The notes under the pieces: generated by a model | Told to the model about the DNA's origin: nothing | The model's input: only the letters and a program-made list of their open reading frames with translations | The model's database searches: none | Part shown: positions 17,719 to 27,052 of the stretch, piece after piece | Position numbering within the stretch: position 1 is the stretch's first letter | Layout of the letters: each line of letters begins with the position of its first letter | Origin: Xanthomonas arboricola | GTDB lineage: Bacteria > Pseudomonadota > Gammaproteobacteria > Xanthomonadales > Xanthomonadaceae | NCBI RefSeq assembly: GCF_002940665.1 | Contig: NZ_MIGY01000004.1 | Coordinates: 62,001 to 126,000 of the forward strand | Reading direction: 5' to 3' | DNA length: 64,000 nucleotides | Program-made: the position numbers and the translations under genes

Positions 17719-18279
17719 CCTGCTCGGACGCGCGGCCTGCGTCTGTTCGAGGCGCCACTGGCCGGGCGCAAGCGCATCCAATGTCCAGTCGCCGATTGCC
17801 ACGCGGATCAGACGCAAGGTCGGCAGACCCACCGCGGCGGTCATGCGCCGCACCTGCCGATTGCGGCCTTCGGTGATCTGCAGTTCCAGCCAGGCATCGG
17901 GCACGGTCTTGCGCACGCGCACCGGCGGATCGCGCGGCCACAGTGCCGGTACGGGATCGAGCCTGCGCAGCTTGGCCGGACGGGTCGGACCGTCGTTGAG
18001 CAGCACGCCATCGCGCAAGGCCTGCAGCTGCGCAGGTGCAGGCTCGCCTTCCACCTGCACCCAGTAGGTCTTGGGTTGCTTGTGGCGCGGGTCGGTCAAA
18101 CGATGCGCCAATGCGCCATCGTCGGTCAGCAGCAACAGACCTTCGCTGTCGTGATCCAGACGGCCGGCTGCGTAGACGTCGGCCGGCAGGCCGAATTCGG
18201 CCAGCGTGCGTTTGGGCGGCTGCGAGCGGTCGCTGAATTGCGACAGCACGCCATAGGGTTTGTTCAACAACACCAACAT
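17707..18279 (-). CDS. rluE: 23S rRNA pseudouridine synthase, RluE-like
   Basis: A 190-residue RsuA/RluB-E-family pseudouridine synthase without an S4 domain. The start MLVLLNKPYGVLSQF at 18279 is favoured over the ATG 18 bp upstream because it has an AGGA at good spacing and matches the family start. Catalytic Asp42 is in GRLDHDSEGLLLLT. The C-terminal LQITEGRNRQVRRMTAAVGLPTLRLIRVAIG is the standard substrate-loop region. RluE modifies U2457 (E. coli numbering) of 23S rRNA. Confidence 0.85.
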   Translation of the reverse strand: MLVLLNKPYGVLSQFSDRSQPPKRTLAEFGLPADVYAAGRLDHDSEGLLLLTDDGALAHRLTDPRHKQPKTYWVQVEGEPAPAQLQALRDGVLLNDGPTRPAKLRRLDPVPALWPRDPPVRVRKTVPDAWLELQITEGRNRQVRRMTAAVGLPTLRLIRVAIGDWTLDALAPGQWRLEQTQAARPSRTRR

Positions 18280-18638
18280 GCCAGTCCTGTTGCGCAAGAT
18301 CGTTGCAGGACACGCAGGTGGCGCGCGGTGTCATGCAGTGAATTGAAGAGGTCGCGCCACGAGCGACGGGGGATGCGCTGCATCTGCCTTTGACGGCGTC
18401 GAACGTCAGTGCCGCGAGCATCGCTTCACCCGCGGTCCTGCATCGCTGGCGTGTTTGGGGCAAATATCCCGGCGCCGGTGTGGCCGGCCGTCATGGCATT
18501 GCCCGCCCCTGTCCGTGCGGCCACGCGCCCGGTCGCGTCGTCATTGCACGCCGCGCGTCATCCCGGCAGCGACGCGATGCGGCCAGCTGCCAACGACCCG
18601 CATGCCGCCGCCCGATGCGTCGGCATGCAGGCGACGCC
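18280..18638. other. Intergenic region
   Basis: A 359-bp region between rluE and the methyltransferase-like gene, both on the minus strand. I see no coding frame, repeat or clear terminator. Confidence 0.4.
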
Positions 18639-19493
18639 TCACTGCTTGACGAACTTCAAGGTCATGCGGTCGCTCTCGCCGATCGCCTTGTACTTGGCAT
18701 CGTCGGCCTTGTCGTGGCTGTTGCTCGGCGGCAAGGTCCACACGCCACCGGGATAGTCCTTGGTGTCGCGCGGATTGGCGTTGACCTCGCTCTTGCCGGC
18801 CAGCTTGAACCCGGCCGCTTCGGCCATGGCAATCAACTGCGCCTGGCCGACATAGCCGCTCTTGTCGTCGGCCGGCACGTCGGCCTTGGCACGGTGCTCG
18901 ACCACGCCAAGCACACCGCCGGGCTTGAGCACCTTGTAGAAGCCGGCAAACATCGCCTCGGCATTGCCGGCCATGCGCCAGTTGTGCACGTTGCGGAAGG
19001 TCAGCACCAGATCGGCCGAATTGTCCACGCCGAACGAGGGCGTCTTGGGCACATAGGAGACGAACGACGGCTTGCCGTACACCTGCGGCTTGGCGGCAAA
19101 CTTCTTCTCCAGCTCGTCGCGCCCGCGCTGCGCCGAATCGCGGCCACGGCCTTCCGGCACCGCCGCCGGGTCGACCACTGCCGCCACGTACTTGCCCTTG
19201 TCGCGCAGGTAGGGCGCCAGGATCTCCGAGTACCAGCCGCCGCCCGGCGTGATTTCGATGACGGTCTGGGTCGGCTTGATGCCGAAGAACGCCAGCGTCT
19301 GGCCCGGATGACGGTAGACATCGCGCTGCACGTAGACACGATCGCGCCAGTTGCCGTCGATGGCTTTCTGCAGCGCCGCGTCGGGCGCCGGCAGGCTGGC
19401 GCTATCGGCCGGTTTCATTGCCATTGCCAGTGGCGCGCTCATCGCCACTGCCATCCCCACCACACATGCACACACCAGCTTGTTGCGGATCAT
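18639..19493 (-). CDS. Exported SAM-dependent methyltransferase-like protein
   Basis: A 284-residue protein. The start MIRNKLVCACVVGMAVAMSAPLAMAM (19493) is a Sec signal peptide, cleaved after about residue 25. The mature part is class I methyltransferase-like: motif I is VIEITPGGGWYSEILAPYL, followed by LTFRNVHNWRMAG and FYKVLKPGGVLGVVEHR. It has the glycine-rich SAM-binding loop, yet a signal peptide would send it to a compartment without known SAM. Homologues with this arrangement are common in Xanthomonadaceae and annotated only as methyltransferases. Role unknown. Confidence 0.75.
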   Translation of the reverse strand: MIRNKLVCACVVGMAVAMSAPLAMAMKPADSASLPAPDAALQKAIDGNWRDRVYVQRDVYRHPGQTLAFFGIKPTQTVIEITPGGGWYSEILAPYLRDKGKYVAAVVDPAAVPEGRGRDSAQRGRDELEKKFAAKPQVYGKPSFVSYVPKTPSFGVDNSADLVLTFRNVHNWRMAGNAEAMFAGFYKVLKPGGVLGVVEHRAKADVPADDKSGYVGQAQLIAMAEAAGFKLAGKSEVNANPRDTKDYPGGVWTLPPSNSHDKADDAKYKAIGESDRMTLKFVKQ

Positions 19494-19723
19494 CGCAGCG
19501 CCCTTTGCGGGAAAAAGTAGCGCGAGCCTAGCATGCGGCCGGAAGCCTGCCATGTGCATGGATCCAGGCGCCGCATGACGCGCCGCACCAGGCTGGAAGC
19601 GACATGTTCAAATGATGTGAGTCGATGAGGGCGATCGGCGGAACGCAGAATCCACGCAGGTGTCACACGCAACATCGACACGCATGACTATGCTGTCGGC
19701 AGTTCGAATCAGGAGCATCCGTG

Positions 19724-20695
19724 ATGACCCATTCCCGCGCGTTAGGCCGCTCCGGCCTGCAGGTTCAACCGATCGTGTTCGGTGGCAATGTGTTTGGCTG
19801 GAGCGCCGACGAGGCGACCTCGTTTGCGTTGCTCGATGCCTTCGTCGATGCCGGTTTCAATCTGGTCGACACCGCCGATGCGTACTCCGGCTGGGTGCCG
19901 GGCAACCGCGGTGGCGAGTCGGAAACCATCATCGGGCGCTGGCTCGCACGCAGCGGCAAACGCGACAAGGTGTTGATCGCCACCAAGGTGGCCAAATGGA
20001 GCGAGCATCCGGGCCTGTCGCCGGAGAATATCGCCGCTGCCGTGGACGATTCGCTGCGCCGTCTGCAGACTGATGTGATCGATCTGTACCAGGCGCACGA
20101 AGACGACGCATCGATTCCGCTGGAAGCCACGCTGGCCGCGTTCGGCCGCTTGATCGAACAGGGCAAGGTGCGCGCGATCGGCGCGTCCAACTACAGCGCC
20201 GCACGCCTGCGCGATGCCCTGGATGTTTCCGAGCAGTACAAGCTGCCACGTTACGAAAGCCTGCAACCGGAATACAACCTCTACGATCGCGCCGGCTACG
20301 AAGCCGAGCTGGAGCCGCTGGTACGCGAACGCGAGCTCGGTGTGATCAGCTATTACTCGCTGGCCAGCGGCTTTCTGACCGGCAAATACCGCAGCAGCGA
20401 CGACGCCGGCAAGAGCAGCGCACGCGGCGCCTCGGTGGTCAAGCAATACGTCAATCCGCGCGGTCTGCGCATCCTGCAGGCACTGGACGATCTGGCGGTC
20501 ACCCACAGCGCGACGCCGGCCCAGATCGCATTGGCCTGGTTGATCGCACGCCCGGGCCTGACTGCACCGATCGTCAGTGCCACCAGCGTGGCCCAGTTGC
20601 ACGATGTGCTGGCCGCCGCGCAGCTGTCGCTGAGCGCCGATCAGATTGCACAGCTCGATGCCGCAAGCGCCCCCGAGCCGGCCGACGCAGCCTGA
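19724..20695 (+). CDS. Aldo/keto reductase
   Basis: A 323-residue AKR of the general-stress-protein-69/YajO-like type. The start ATG at 19724 has AGGAG at 19711-19715; a GTG directly before it (19721) is less likely. The (beta/alpha)8 fold catalytic set is visible: Asp in NLVDTADAYSGW with its Tyr, Lys in LIATKVAKW and His in LYQAHEDD. The NADP-binding end includes SATSVAQLHDVLAAAQ. It is the first of three oxidoreductases in a row on this strand. Substrate unknown. Confidence 0.85.
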   Translation: MTHSRALGRSGLQVQPIVFGGNVFGWSADEATSFALLDAFVDAGFNLVDTADAYSGWVPGNRGGESETIIGRWLARSGKRDKVLIATKVAKWSEHPGLSPENIAAAVDDSLRRLQTDVIDLYQAHEDDASIPLEATLAAFGRLIEQGKVRAIGASNYSAARLRDALDVSEQYKLPRYESLQPEYNLYDRAGYEAELEPLVRERELGVISYYSLASGFLTGKYRSSDDAGKSSARGASVVKQYVNPRGLRILQALDDLAVTHSATPAQIALAWLIARPGLTAPIVSATSVAQLHDVLAAAQLSLSADQIAQLDAASAPEPADAA

Positions 20696-20811
20696 CGCAT
20701 CGGCTTGCAGCACGCACGCAGTCAACCACGCGCGTCTTTCCGCGCGCAGCCGCCATCGCGGCTGCGCTCCCCCGGTCGCGTACGCGCGGCCCTTTCCGCA
20801 AGGAATCCCCC

Positions 20812-21840
20812 ATGACATCGATCACCAATCGCCGCATCGTGCTGGCCTCGCGCCCGCACGGAGAGCCGAGCGCCGACAATTTCCGTATTGAAGAAGTCGC
20901 CTTGCCGCCCACCGGGCACGAGCAGATCCTGGTGCGCAACCGCTTCCTGTCGCTGGACCCGTACATGCGCGGGCGCATGGACGAAGGCCCGTCCTATGCC
21001 GCACCGGTGGAGATCGACGCGGTGATGGAAGGCGGCACCGTCGGCGAAGTGCTCGAATCGCACCATACCGGCTATCAGCCTGGCGACCTGCTGGTGCTGC
21101 CCGGCGGCTGGCAGAGCCATAGCCTGCTCACGCCCACCACGCCGCTGCGCAAGCTGCCCAAGGACGATGCCCTGCCGCTCAGCACCGCGCTCGGCGTGTA
21201 CGGCATGCCCGGCTTCACCGCCTATGCCGGCCTGCACGAAATCGGCAAGCCGCAGGCCGGCGAGACCCTGGTCGTGGCGGCAGCCAGCGGGCCGGTCGGC
21301 GCCACCGTGGCCCAGCTGGCGCGTCTGCAGGGCTTGCGCGTGGTGGCCATCGCCGGTGGCGAGGAAAAGGTGCGGTACCTGCGCGAGGTATTGCGCGTTG
21401 ATGTGGCACTGGACCACCGCGCCGACGACTTTGCCGAGCAACTGCGCGCTGCCACGCCGGACGGGATCGACATCTATTTCGAGAACGTCGGCGGCAAGGT
21501 CTTCGACGCGGTACTGCCGCAATTGAACGACTTCGCGCGCATCCCGGTATGTGGCGTGATCGCCACCTACAACAGTCGCGGCCAGGCCTCGCCGGGGCCG
21601 GATCGGCTGCCGGAGTTCATGGGCCAGGTGCTGCGCAAGCGGCTGACCGTGCGCGGTTTCATCCAGCACGACTTCATCCGCCTGATGCCCGCCTTCCTGC
21701 GTGAGATGGGCCAGTGGCTGCGCGAGGGCCAGATCCAGTACCGCGAGCACGTCCTGCACGGCCTGGACAGCGCCCCACAGGGCCTGATCAGCCTGCTGCG
21801 CGGCGAAAACTTCGGCAAGGCGGTCGTCGCCCTCGACTAG
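20812..21840 (+). CDS. NADPH-dependent medium-chain oxidoreductase (CurA/YncB-like)
   Basis: A 342-residue zinc-independent medium-chain dehydrogenase/reductase of the leukotriene B4 dehydrogenase/curcumin reductase type. Visible marks are [15 protein letters not shown] near residue 43, the Rossmann motif [19 protein letters not shown] near 158 and [15 protein letters not shown] near 222. It most likely reduces alpha,beta-unsaturated ketones with NADPH. It lies 116 bp after the aldo/keto reductase with an AAGGAA ribosome-binding site. Confidence 0.85.
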   Translation: MTSITNRRIVLASRPHGEPSADNFRIEEVALPPTGHEQILVRNRFLSLDPYMRGRMDEGPSYAAPVEIDAVMEGGTVGEVLESHHTGYQPGDLLVLPGGWQSHSLLTPTTPLRKLPKDDALPLSTALGVYGMPGFTAYAGLHEIGKPQAGETLVVAAASGPVGATVAQLARLQGLRVVAIAGGEEKVRYLREVLRVDVALDHRADDFAEQLRAATPDGIDIYFENVGGKVFDAVLPQLNDFARIPVCGVIATYNSRGQASPGPDRLPEFMGQVLRKRLTVRGFIQHDFIRLMPAFLREMGQWLREGQIQYREHVLHGLDSAPQGLISLLRGENFGKAVVALD

Positions 21841-21878
21841 CTCGACTCGCAGCGCCGAATACGCTCCCCGCTTTTACG

Positions 21879-21906
21879 ATTCCCCATTCCCCATTCCCAA
21901 TTACCA
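21879..21906. repeat. Four tandem heptamers (ATTCCCC-like)
   Basis: attcccc, attcccc, attccca, attacca follow one another directly upstream of the dkgB ribosome-binding site. Runs of this heptamer are familiar between Xanthomonas genes; the function is unknown. Confidence 0.6.
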
Positions 21907-21916
21907 AAGGAACACA

Positions 21917-22720
21917 ATGACAGTCCCCGCATTCGGCCTCGGTACCTTCCGTCTCAAGGACCAGGTCGTCATCGACTCGGTGCGCAACGCGCTGGAGTTG
22001 GGTTACCGCGCCATCGATACCGCACAGATCTACGACAACGAACAGCAGGTCGGCCAGGCCATTGCCGCATCCGGGCTGCCGCGCGACCAGCTGTATCTGA
22101 CCACCAAGATCTGGGTCGACAAGTTCGAGCGCAGCGCCTTGCTGCCCAGCCTGCAGGAAAGCCTGCGCAAACTGGGCACCGACGATGTCGATCTGACCCT
22201 GATCCACTGGCCCTCGCCAAAGGATCAGGTGCCGATGCGCGAGTATCTGGAAGCCTTGAACGAGGCCCGTCAGCAGGGCCTGACGCGTGCGATCGGTGTA
22301 TCCAACTTCACCATCGCGCTGACCAGGCAGGCCATCGAGATCCTGGGCGCCGATGCCATCGCCACCAATCAGATCGAGGTGCATCCGTACCTGCAGAACC
22401 GCAGCCTGATCGCGTTCCTGCGTGAGCAAGGCATCCATGTCACCTCGTACATGACGCTGGCGGTGGGCGAGGTGCTGAAGGACCCGGTGATCCAGGCGAT
22501 CGCCGCACGCCACGACGCCACCCCGGCGCAGGTCACCCTGGCCTGGGCACTGCAGCAGGGGTATTCGGTGATTCCGTCCTCGACCAAGCGGGACAATCTG
22601 GAGAGCAATCTCAAGGCGCAGACGCTGCGGCTGAGCGAGCAGGACATGGCCGAAATCGCCGCACTGGACCGCGGGCAGCGGCTGGCCAACCCGAAGGCCA
22701 TCGCACCCGACTGGGATTGA
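21917..22720 (+). CDS. dkgB: 2,5-diketo-D-gluconate reductase B-like aldo/keto reductase
   Basis: A 267-residue AKR with high similarity to DkgB. Catalytic residues are in [15 protein letters not shown] (Asp, Tyr), [10 protein letters not shown] (Lys) and LTLIHWPSP (His); the NADP site includes [15 protein letters not shown]. DkgB reduces 2,5-diketogluconate and small dicarbonyls such as methylglyoxal. It is preceded by AAAGGA at good spacing. With the two upstream oxidoreductases it may form a carbonyl-detoxification set, which is inference from position. Confidence 0.85.
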   Translation: MTVPAFGLGTFRLKDQVVIDSVRNALELGYRAIDTAQIYDNEQQVGQAIAASGLPRDQLYLTTKIWVDKFERSALLPSLQESLRKLGTDDVDLTLIHWPSPKDQVPMREYLEALNEARQQGLTRAIGVSNFTIALTRQAIEILGADAIATNQIEVHPYLQNRSLIAFLREQGIHVTSYMTLAVGEVLKDPVIQAIAARHDATPAQVTLAWALQQGYSVIPSSTKRDNLESNLKAQTLRLSEQDMAEIAALDRGQRLANPKAIAPDWD

Positions 22721-22863
22721 GGTCCCGGCTGCCACGGGTCGGCACTGTCCGGCCCGTGGCGCAATCACCGCGACGACCGCTCGTCGTCGCGTGCTGGTTG
22801 CACGCGGCAGGCGCTGCTACGGTGCCGGACACAGGGGGTAGTCTCGGCAACGGAGTCCTACCC

Positions 22864-23166
22864 ATGCACAGCGCATCCGTCTTGACCCGCCGCAGCGTCG
22901 ATCTCGACACGGAGATCGCCTACTGGCGCGATGTCCACGCCGAAGGCCATCTGGGTGGTTACGCCTTCGCCGATTACGCCCGGCTACTCACGCTTGGCTA
23001 CGACATCTATCTGTCCTATCCGCGCGCGACCGAGGCGCAGCTGTATCGCGTGCTGCAGGACGGCTATTACCACTATCAACCGCTGCTGTCGGTGCCCTGG
23101 GACCAGGCGCGCTGGATCGTGCGGCATGCGTGGCGGCATTTGGAAGAGGCCGCCGTTCGGCATTGA
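22864..23166 (+). CDS. Hypothetical protein
   Basis: A 100-residue protein starting MHSASVLTRRSVDLDTEIAYW at 22864; the frame is open further upstream, but GGAG lies a fitting distance before this ATG. It is rich in Tyr, Trp and His (YDIYLSYPRA, DGYYHYQPLLSVPW) and has no membrane segment or known motif. Codon use looks like its neighbours, so I consider it real. Function unknown. Confidence 0.6.
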   Translation: MHSASVLTRRSVDLDTEIAYWRDVHAEGHLGGYAFADYARLLTLGYDIYLSYPRATEAQLYRVLQDGYYHYQPLLSVPWDQARWIVRHAWRHLEEAAVRH

Positions 23167-23238
23167 AACAAGCATTCTGAAAAAGAATTGGCCACTCGGA
23201 CGACCGCGCAGCCCTTGCGGCTGCCCGGTACTGTCAGC

Positions 23239-23649
23239 TCACTGTCCCAGCGCCATCGCCTGGCGGTCGATGCGGTGCTTGTCGGCCAGTGCCTGCATGC
23301 CCTGCAGGGTGGCGGCGATCAGGCTGGCATAGCGCAGCCGCCACAGCGTGGCGCGGTCGTTGTCGTCGTGCGCATTGCCCAGGCCATCGAGCACCTGCGG
23401 CAGGCGGCGGTCGGCCAGCGCGGAGGCGGCCAGATAGGGCTTCTCGGGTGCGATCACATCCACCGGCGCGCGCCAGTCGTTGGCGACCTGCTGGGAAATA
23501 CCCGCCAGGTGCGAGAGCTGGTGCATGCCGATCAGCGTCTCGTGCAGCATCTCGCGGCACGCCCACTGCCACAGGGCCACCTTCTCCGATGGGTCCTTGG
23601 CAATCTCGGTGAGTGCCAGATCAACCTTTTCGATGCGTGAGTCGAGCAT
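23239..23649 (-). CDS. Hypothetical helical protein
   Basis: A 136-residue protein starting MLDSRIEKVDLALTEIAKDPSEK at 23649, with CGGAGC as ribosome-binding site. It is mostly helical, with HETLIGMHQLSHLAG and a Trp-containing N-terminal helix (KVALWQWACREML). No signal peptide or membrane segment. I do not recognise the family. It converges with the 100-residue protein gene and is divergent from the DUF2884 gene. Confidence 0.6.
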   Translation of the reverse strand: MLDSRIEKVDLALTEIAKDPSEKVALWQWACREMLHETLIGMHQLSHLAGISQQVANDWRAPVDVIAPEKPYLAASALADRRLPQVLDGLGNAHDDNDRATLWRLRYASLIAATLQGMQALADKHRIDRQAMALGQ

Positions 23650-23868
23650 TGCTGAGCTCCGATGCTGCTGCGCAACATAATTCACACCATACACCGTGAG
23701 AATCAAGTGAGCCAAACGTTTGCAGGATGTCGGCGCGCCGATGCTCGACCCGGTTCACGCTTTGCACCGTCGAGGCCAGGACGCCGCTACGGCACCCTGA
23801 CTTCCTGCCCATGGCCAGGCGTGCAGCCGCGCGCCATGCTGCCGCATCACCACTCCCGAGCATCCGCC

Positions 23869-24678
23869 ATGCGCGTCCGCACCTTCCTGGCCCCGCTCCT
23901 GCTGCTGGCGGCCTGTAGCGCACAGGCCGCGACCGCCAGGCCGCAGGTGTCCGCACAGCAATGCGACGTCAGCACCTCCTACGATGTGCTGGCCGACAGC
24001 GGCGGCATCTGGCTGCGTCGCAAGCAAGGCGTGCCGCGCGAGATTTTCTTCCACGGTGGCGAACTCAACATCGATCGCCAACCGCAAGCGGTCAGCGCTG
24101 CCGACGCGCAACGCCTGCGCGAACTCGAGCAGGGCGCCCGCGCACTGATGCCGGCCGTGACCGCCATTGCCCGCTCGGTGGTCGACATCAGCTTCGACGC
24201 ACTGGCCGGCGTGGTGCAGATGCTGACCGACAGCACGCGCCAGGAGCGCAAGGTGGAGCGACTGCGCGGCACCGCACTCGCGCAGGTCGATGCCACGCTG
24301 GGGCGCGGGCGCTGGGAACAGGCGCTGTTCGACGAACGTTTCGAAGCCAGTGTCGAACGCGCTGCCGACGACCTGGCCGGCAGCCTGACCCGCAGCGTGA
24401 TGTGGACGGTGATGACCGGACGCGCTGCGCAGCTGGAGCGACGCGGCGAGCAACTGGATGCGCGCATGGAGGAGCAGATGCAGGCACGCAGCCAGGCGCT
24501 GGAAGCACAGGCACAGACGCTGTGCACGCAGGCGCAGGCGCTGTATGGGGTGCAGCAGGCGCTGGAATATCGCTTCCAGGGCCAGCCGCTGCAGATGCTG
24601 GAACTCCACACGCATCAGCAGAAAGACGACGCCGATGCGCCGGTATCCAACAGCGTTGTGGCGACGGCCACGCGGTGA
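23869..24678 (+). CDS. DUF2884 family exported protein (YggN-like)
   Basis: A 269-residue protein whose start MRVRTFLAPLLLLAACSAQAA (23869) is a signal peptide; the LAAC segment could also serve as a lipobox. The rest fits the DUF2884/YggN family: CDVSTSYDVLADSGGIWLRR, the ELNIDRQPQAVS segment, and a long helical second half (about 155-235) rich in Glu, Arg and Gln. Function unknown; probably periplasmic. Confidence 0.75.
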   Translation: MRVRTFLAPLLLLAACSAQAATARPQVSAQQCDVSTSYDVLADSGGIWLRRKQGVPREIFFHGGELNIDRQPQAVSAADAQRLRELEQGARALMPAVTAIARSVVDISFDALAGVVQMLTDSTRQERKVERLRGTALAQVDATLGRGRWEQALFDERFEASVERAADDLAGSLTRSVMWTVMTGRAAQLERRGEQLDARMEEQMQARSQALEAQAQTLCTQAQALYGVQQALEYRFQGQPLQMLELHTHQQKDDADAPVSNSVVATATR

Positions 24679-24933
24679 CGGCGCCGATGCAGCGCAGGCG
24701 AACTTGCACGCTTTACGGCAGTCCAACGAGTCGCTTCGGCCGGATGGCTGCCGCGACTGCGTACGACACCCATGCATGCATGAATGCAGGCATTGCGTAG
24801 CAGCCGATGGCGCACTGATCACCTTTCCAAGACCGCTGGTTCAGAGCCCCTCATCGCGCACTGGTTGATGCCATCTCGCCGCATGGGATCGCACGGCGGC
24901 AGGCCTGGCTGTGTCGGCTCGGTCGTCGCCGTA

Positions 24934-25635
24934 TCAGGCGAGCAGCCATTGCCGCAGTGCATCCGACACCGCCTGCGGCTGTTCCAGCGGCGACAGATGG
25001 CCACACGCAGGCACTTGCACCAAGCGCGCCTGCACTGCGAGTGCGGCCATTTCCTCGTGCAATGCCGGCGGGGTGATCGCATCGTCCTTGCCGCACAGCA
25101 CCAGCAGCGGGCCGGCATAGGCGCGCAGCAGCGCGCGGCCGTCTTCCCGCTCCAGCCGGTTCTGCCGCAGGAACACCTCCACGCCCAGGCGCTGGGTCAT
25201 GCCACGTACCCGCTCCAGCAAGGCCTCGTCCTGCCAGCGCGAGGGATGCACGTAGTGCCGCAGCAGCCGTTCGCCGAATCCGTGGAAGGCACTGGCGCCA
25301 CGCACGCTCGCTTCCTGCGCGCGCCGTTGCGCCGCACGCTCGGGCGAATCGGCACGTGCGGAGGTATCCAGCAAGGCCAGCCGCGCCACGCGCTCCGGCG
25401 CGATACGCAGGATTTCCTGCGCGACATAGCCACCCAAGGAAAACCCTGCCAGTGCAAACCGCGGCGGCATCTGCGCCAGCAGCTGTGTCGCCAGCGCGCG
25501 CATGCTCTCGCCCTGGGTGATGTCGCCGACCACGCAGTCGGCAAGCTCGGCCAGGGCCACGCGCTGCGCCTGCCACAACTGCGCATCGTTGAGCAGACCG
25601 GGGAGCAGCAACAAGGTGGGACGCGTTGCGCTCAT
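24934..25635 (-). CDS. Alpha/beta hydrolase
   Basis: A 233-residue serine hydrolase starting MSATRPTLLLLPGLLNDAQLW (25635). The nucleophile elbow is AGFSLGGY (Ser66), the acid is in VLCGKDDAITP and the base in ACGHLSPLEQP, so the triad is complete. It resembles 3-oxoadipate enol-lactonase and pimeloyl-carrier esterase relatives. The region upstream to the ohr terminator contains no second gene. Substrate unknown. Confidence 0.8.
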   Translation of the reverse strand: MSATRPTLLLLPGLLNDAQLWQAQRVALAELADCVVGDITQGESMRALATQLLAQMPPRFALAGFSLGGYVAQEILRIAPERVARLALLDTSARADSPERAAQRRAQEASVRGASAFHGFGERLLRHYVHPSRWQDEALLERVRGMTQRLGVEVFLRQNRLEREDGRALLRAYAGPLLVLCGKDDAITPPALHEEMAALAVQARLVQVPACGHLSPLEQPQAVSDALRQWLLA

Positions 25636-25837
25636 GCGCAGCAAAGTCCGATCGGGATCGCAGAAGCAGGCACTGTCATCGCAACAGTGTGCCGCGCGGT
25701 GACGCGCATCGCCAGCGCGTGCATGTGCGCCTGGACGCGGGTGCATCGACTCGTTGGCGTGTCTTGCGTCCATGCCAGGTCGCGCTGGCACCGCGACGCC
25801 GGCTGCCTGTGTTCTTCAGGGCAGCGCTGCTGCAACA

Positions 25838-25870
25838 AGAAACGGCCCGACGCAGGCGCCGGGCCGTTCC
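25838..25870 (-). terminator. Rho-independent terminator of ohr
   Basis: A perfect 9-bp stem (aacggcccg / cgggccgtt) around a 10-base loop. On the minus strand it is followed by TTCTTG, and it lies about 40 bp after the ohr stop. Confidence 0.8.
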
Positions 25871-25910
25871 TGACTCCACCACGTGTGACGCATGGTGGTG
25901 CTGGCGTGGA

Positions 25911-26339
25911 TCAGGCCAGGGTCAGGGTGACATCGATGTTGCCGCGGGTCGCGTTGGAGTACGGGCAGACCTGGTGGGCCTTGTCGACCAACGTCTGCAG
26001 TTCGGCCTGGTCCATGCCCGGCACTGCGATGCGCAGCTCCACGGCAATGCCGAAGCCGCCCGGAATCTGGCCGATGCCGACGCTGCTGTCGATGCTCACT
26101 TCGCCCGGCAGCTTCAGCTTGTCCTGCGCCGCGACAGCCTTCATCGCGCCGATGAAGCAGGCTGCGTAGCCGGCAGCGAACAGCTGCTCCGGGTTGGTAC
26201 CGTCGCCGCCGGCGCCGCCCAGCTCGCGCGGGGTGGACAGCTTGGCGTCCAGCGCCTTGTCGGAAGACACGGCGCGGCCTTCGCGGCCACCGGTGGCAGT
26301 GGCGTGGGCGGTGTAGAGGACTTTTTCAGGTGAGGCCAT
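25911..26339 (-). CDS. ohr: Organic hydroperoxide resistance protein Ohr
   Basis: A 142-residue OsmC/Ohr-family peroxidase. The two redox cysteines are Cys61 (YAACFIGA) and Cys125 ([13 protein letters not shown]), the same numbering as in characterised Xylella/Xanthomonas Ohr. It reduces organic and fatty-acid hydroperoxides using lipoyl-dependent recycling, in the cytoplasm. It lies downstream of ohrR on the same strand and has its own promoter region with a candidate OhrR site at 26391-26403. Confidence 0.95.
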   Translation of the reverse strand: MASPEKVLYTAHATATGGREGRAVSSDKALDAKLSTPRELGGAGGDGTNPEQLFAAGYAACFIGAMKAVAAQDKLKLPGEVSIDSSVGIGQIPGGFGIAVELRIAVPGMDQAELQTLVDKAHQVCPYSNATRGNIDVTLTLA

Positions 26340-26390
26340 TGTGGTTCTCCAGAATGAGCGCTGTCAGCGCGTGATGTAGCTGAGTAGTTG

Positions 26391-26403
26391 ACGATTAAAT
26401 CGT
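26391..26403 (-). promoter_or_regulatory. Candidate OhrR operator upstream of ohr
   Basis: acgatt-a-aatcgt is a perfect inverted repeat with 6-bp arms and one central base, about 50 bp before the ohr start. A close variant precedes ohrR (26925-26937). The shared core and the presence of an OhrR gene support the call; no binding data are visible here. Confidence 0.6.
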
Positions 26404-26442
26404 GTACGACATGTTAGAAAGTGTGGGTGATGCAAAACCCGC

Positions 26443-26904
26443 TCACCCCGTGCCGAGGTTTGAGCGCAGCGTTTCAAGCTGCTGCTTGAATCGACGCAAT
26501 TCGTCCAACGAACACGCCGAGGCGCACAACACCTGCTCCGGCACCGCCCCGGCCTTGGCGCGCAGTGCGCGGCCGGTATCGGTCAGCGCAATGATCACCT
26601 GACGCTCGTCGCTGGCGGCGCGCGTGCGGGTGACCAGCCTGGCAGCCTGCAGCCGCTTGAGCAGCGGGGTCAGCGTGGCCGAGTCCAGGTACAGGCGCTC
26701 GCCGATTTCCGACACGCTGCGGCCATCGGTTTCCCACAGCACCAGCAGCACCAGATATTGCGGATAGGTCAGGTCCAGCGTCTTCAGCAGCCCGCGGTAG
26801 AGCTTGTGCATCGCCAGGTTGGCCGAATACAGCGCAAAGCACAGCTGGTTGTCGAGCTGCAGCAGCGCGTTGGTCCGGGCGTCAGTGGCTGTGGCGGTGT
26901 CCAT
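26443..26904 (-). CDS. ohrR: OhrR, MarR-family organic-peroxide sensor
   Basis: A 153-residue MarR regulator. The sensing cysteine is Cys22 ([13 protein letters not shown]), and Cys127 and Cys131 lie in EQVLCASAC; Cys22 with Cys127 is the disulfide pair known for Xanthomonas OhrR (2-Cys type). The winged helix is [23 protein letters not shown] with the wing [12 protein letters not shown]. It represses ohrR and ohr until oxidised. The gene is immediately upstream of ohr. Confidence 0.93.
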   Translation of the reverse strand: MDTATATDARTNALLQLDNQLCFALYSANLAMHKLYRGLLKTLDLTYPQYLVLLVLWETDGRSVSEIGERLYLDSATLTPLLKRLQAARLVTRTRAASDERQVIIALTDTGRALRAKAGAVPEQVLCASACSLDELRRFKQQLETLRSNLGTG

Positions 26905-26924
26905 GGCCGCAAATTACATAGCGC

Positions 26925-26937
26925 ACGATTTAATTGC
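26925..26937 (-). promoter_or_regulatory. Candidate OhrR operator upstream of ohrR
   Basis: acgatt-t-aattgc is a near-palindrome 21 bp before the ohrR start and shares ACGATTTAAT with the site ahead of ohr. An AT-rich tract follows (cgatttattgat). This fits autoregulation by OhrR. Confidence 0.55.
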
Positions 26938-27052
26938 AAGCGATTTATTGATCTGTTGTGCAACCAGGCACCACCGCCAAACTGGCCCAGGCCGCCGTCC
27001 TGATCGGTCACAACGATCTTGTGCAATCCGGGGCCGGGCCGCGTCTGCATGT

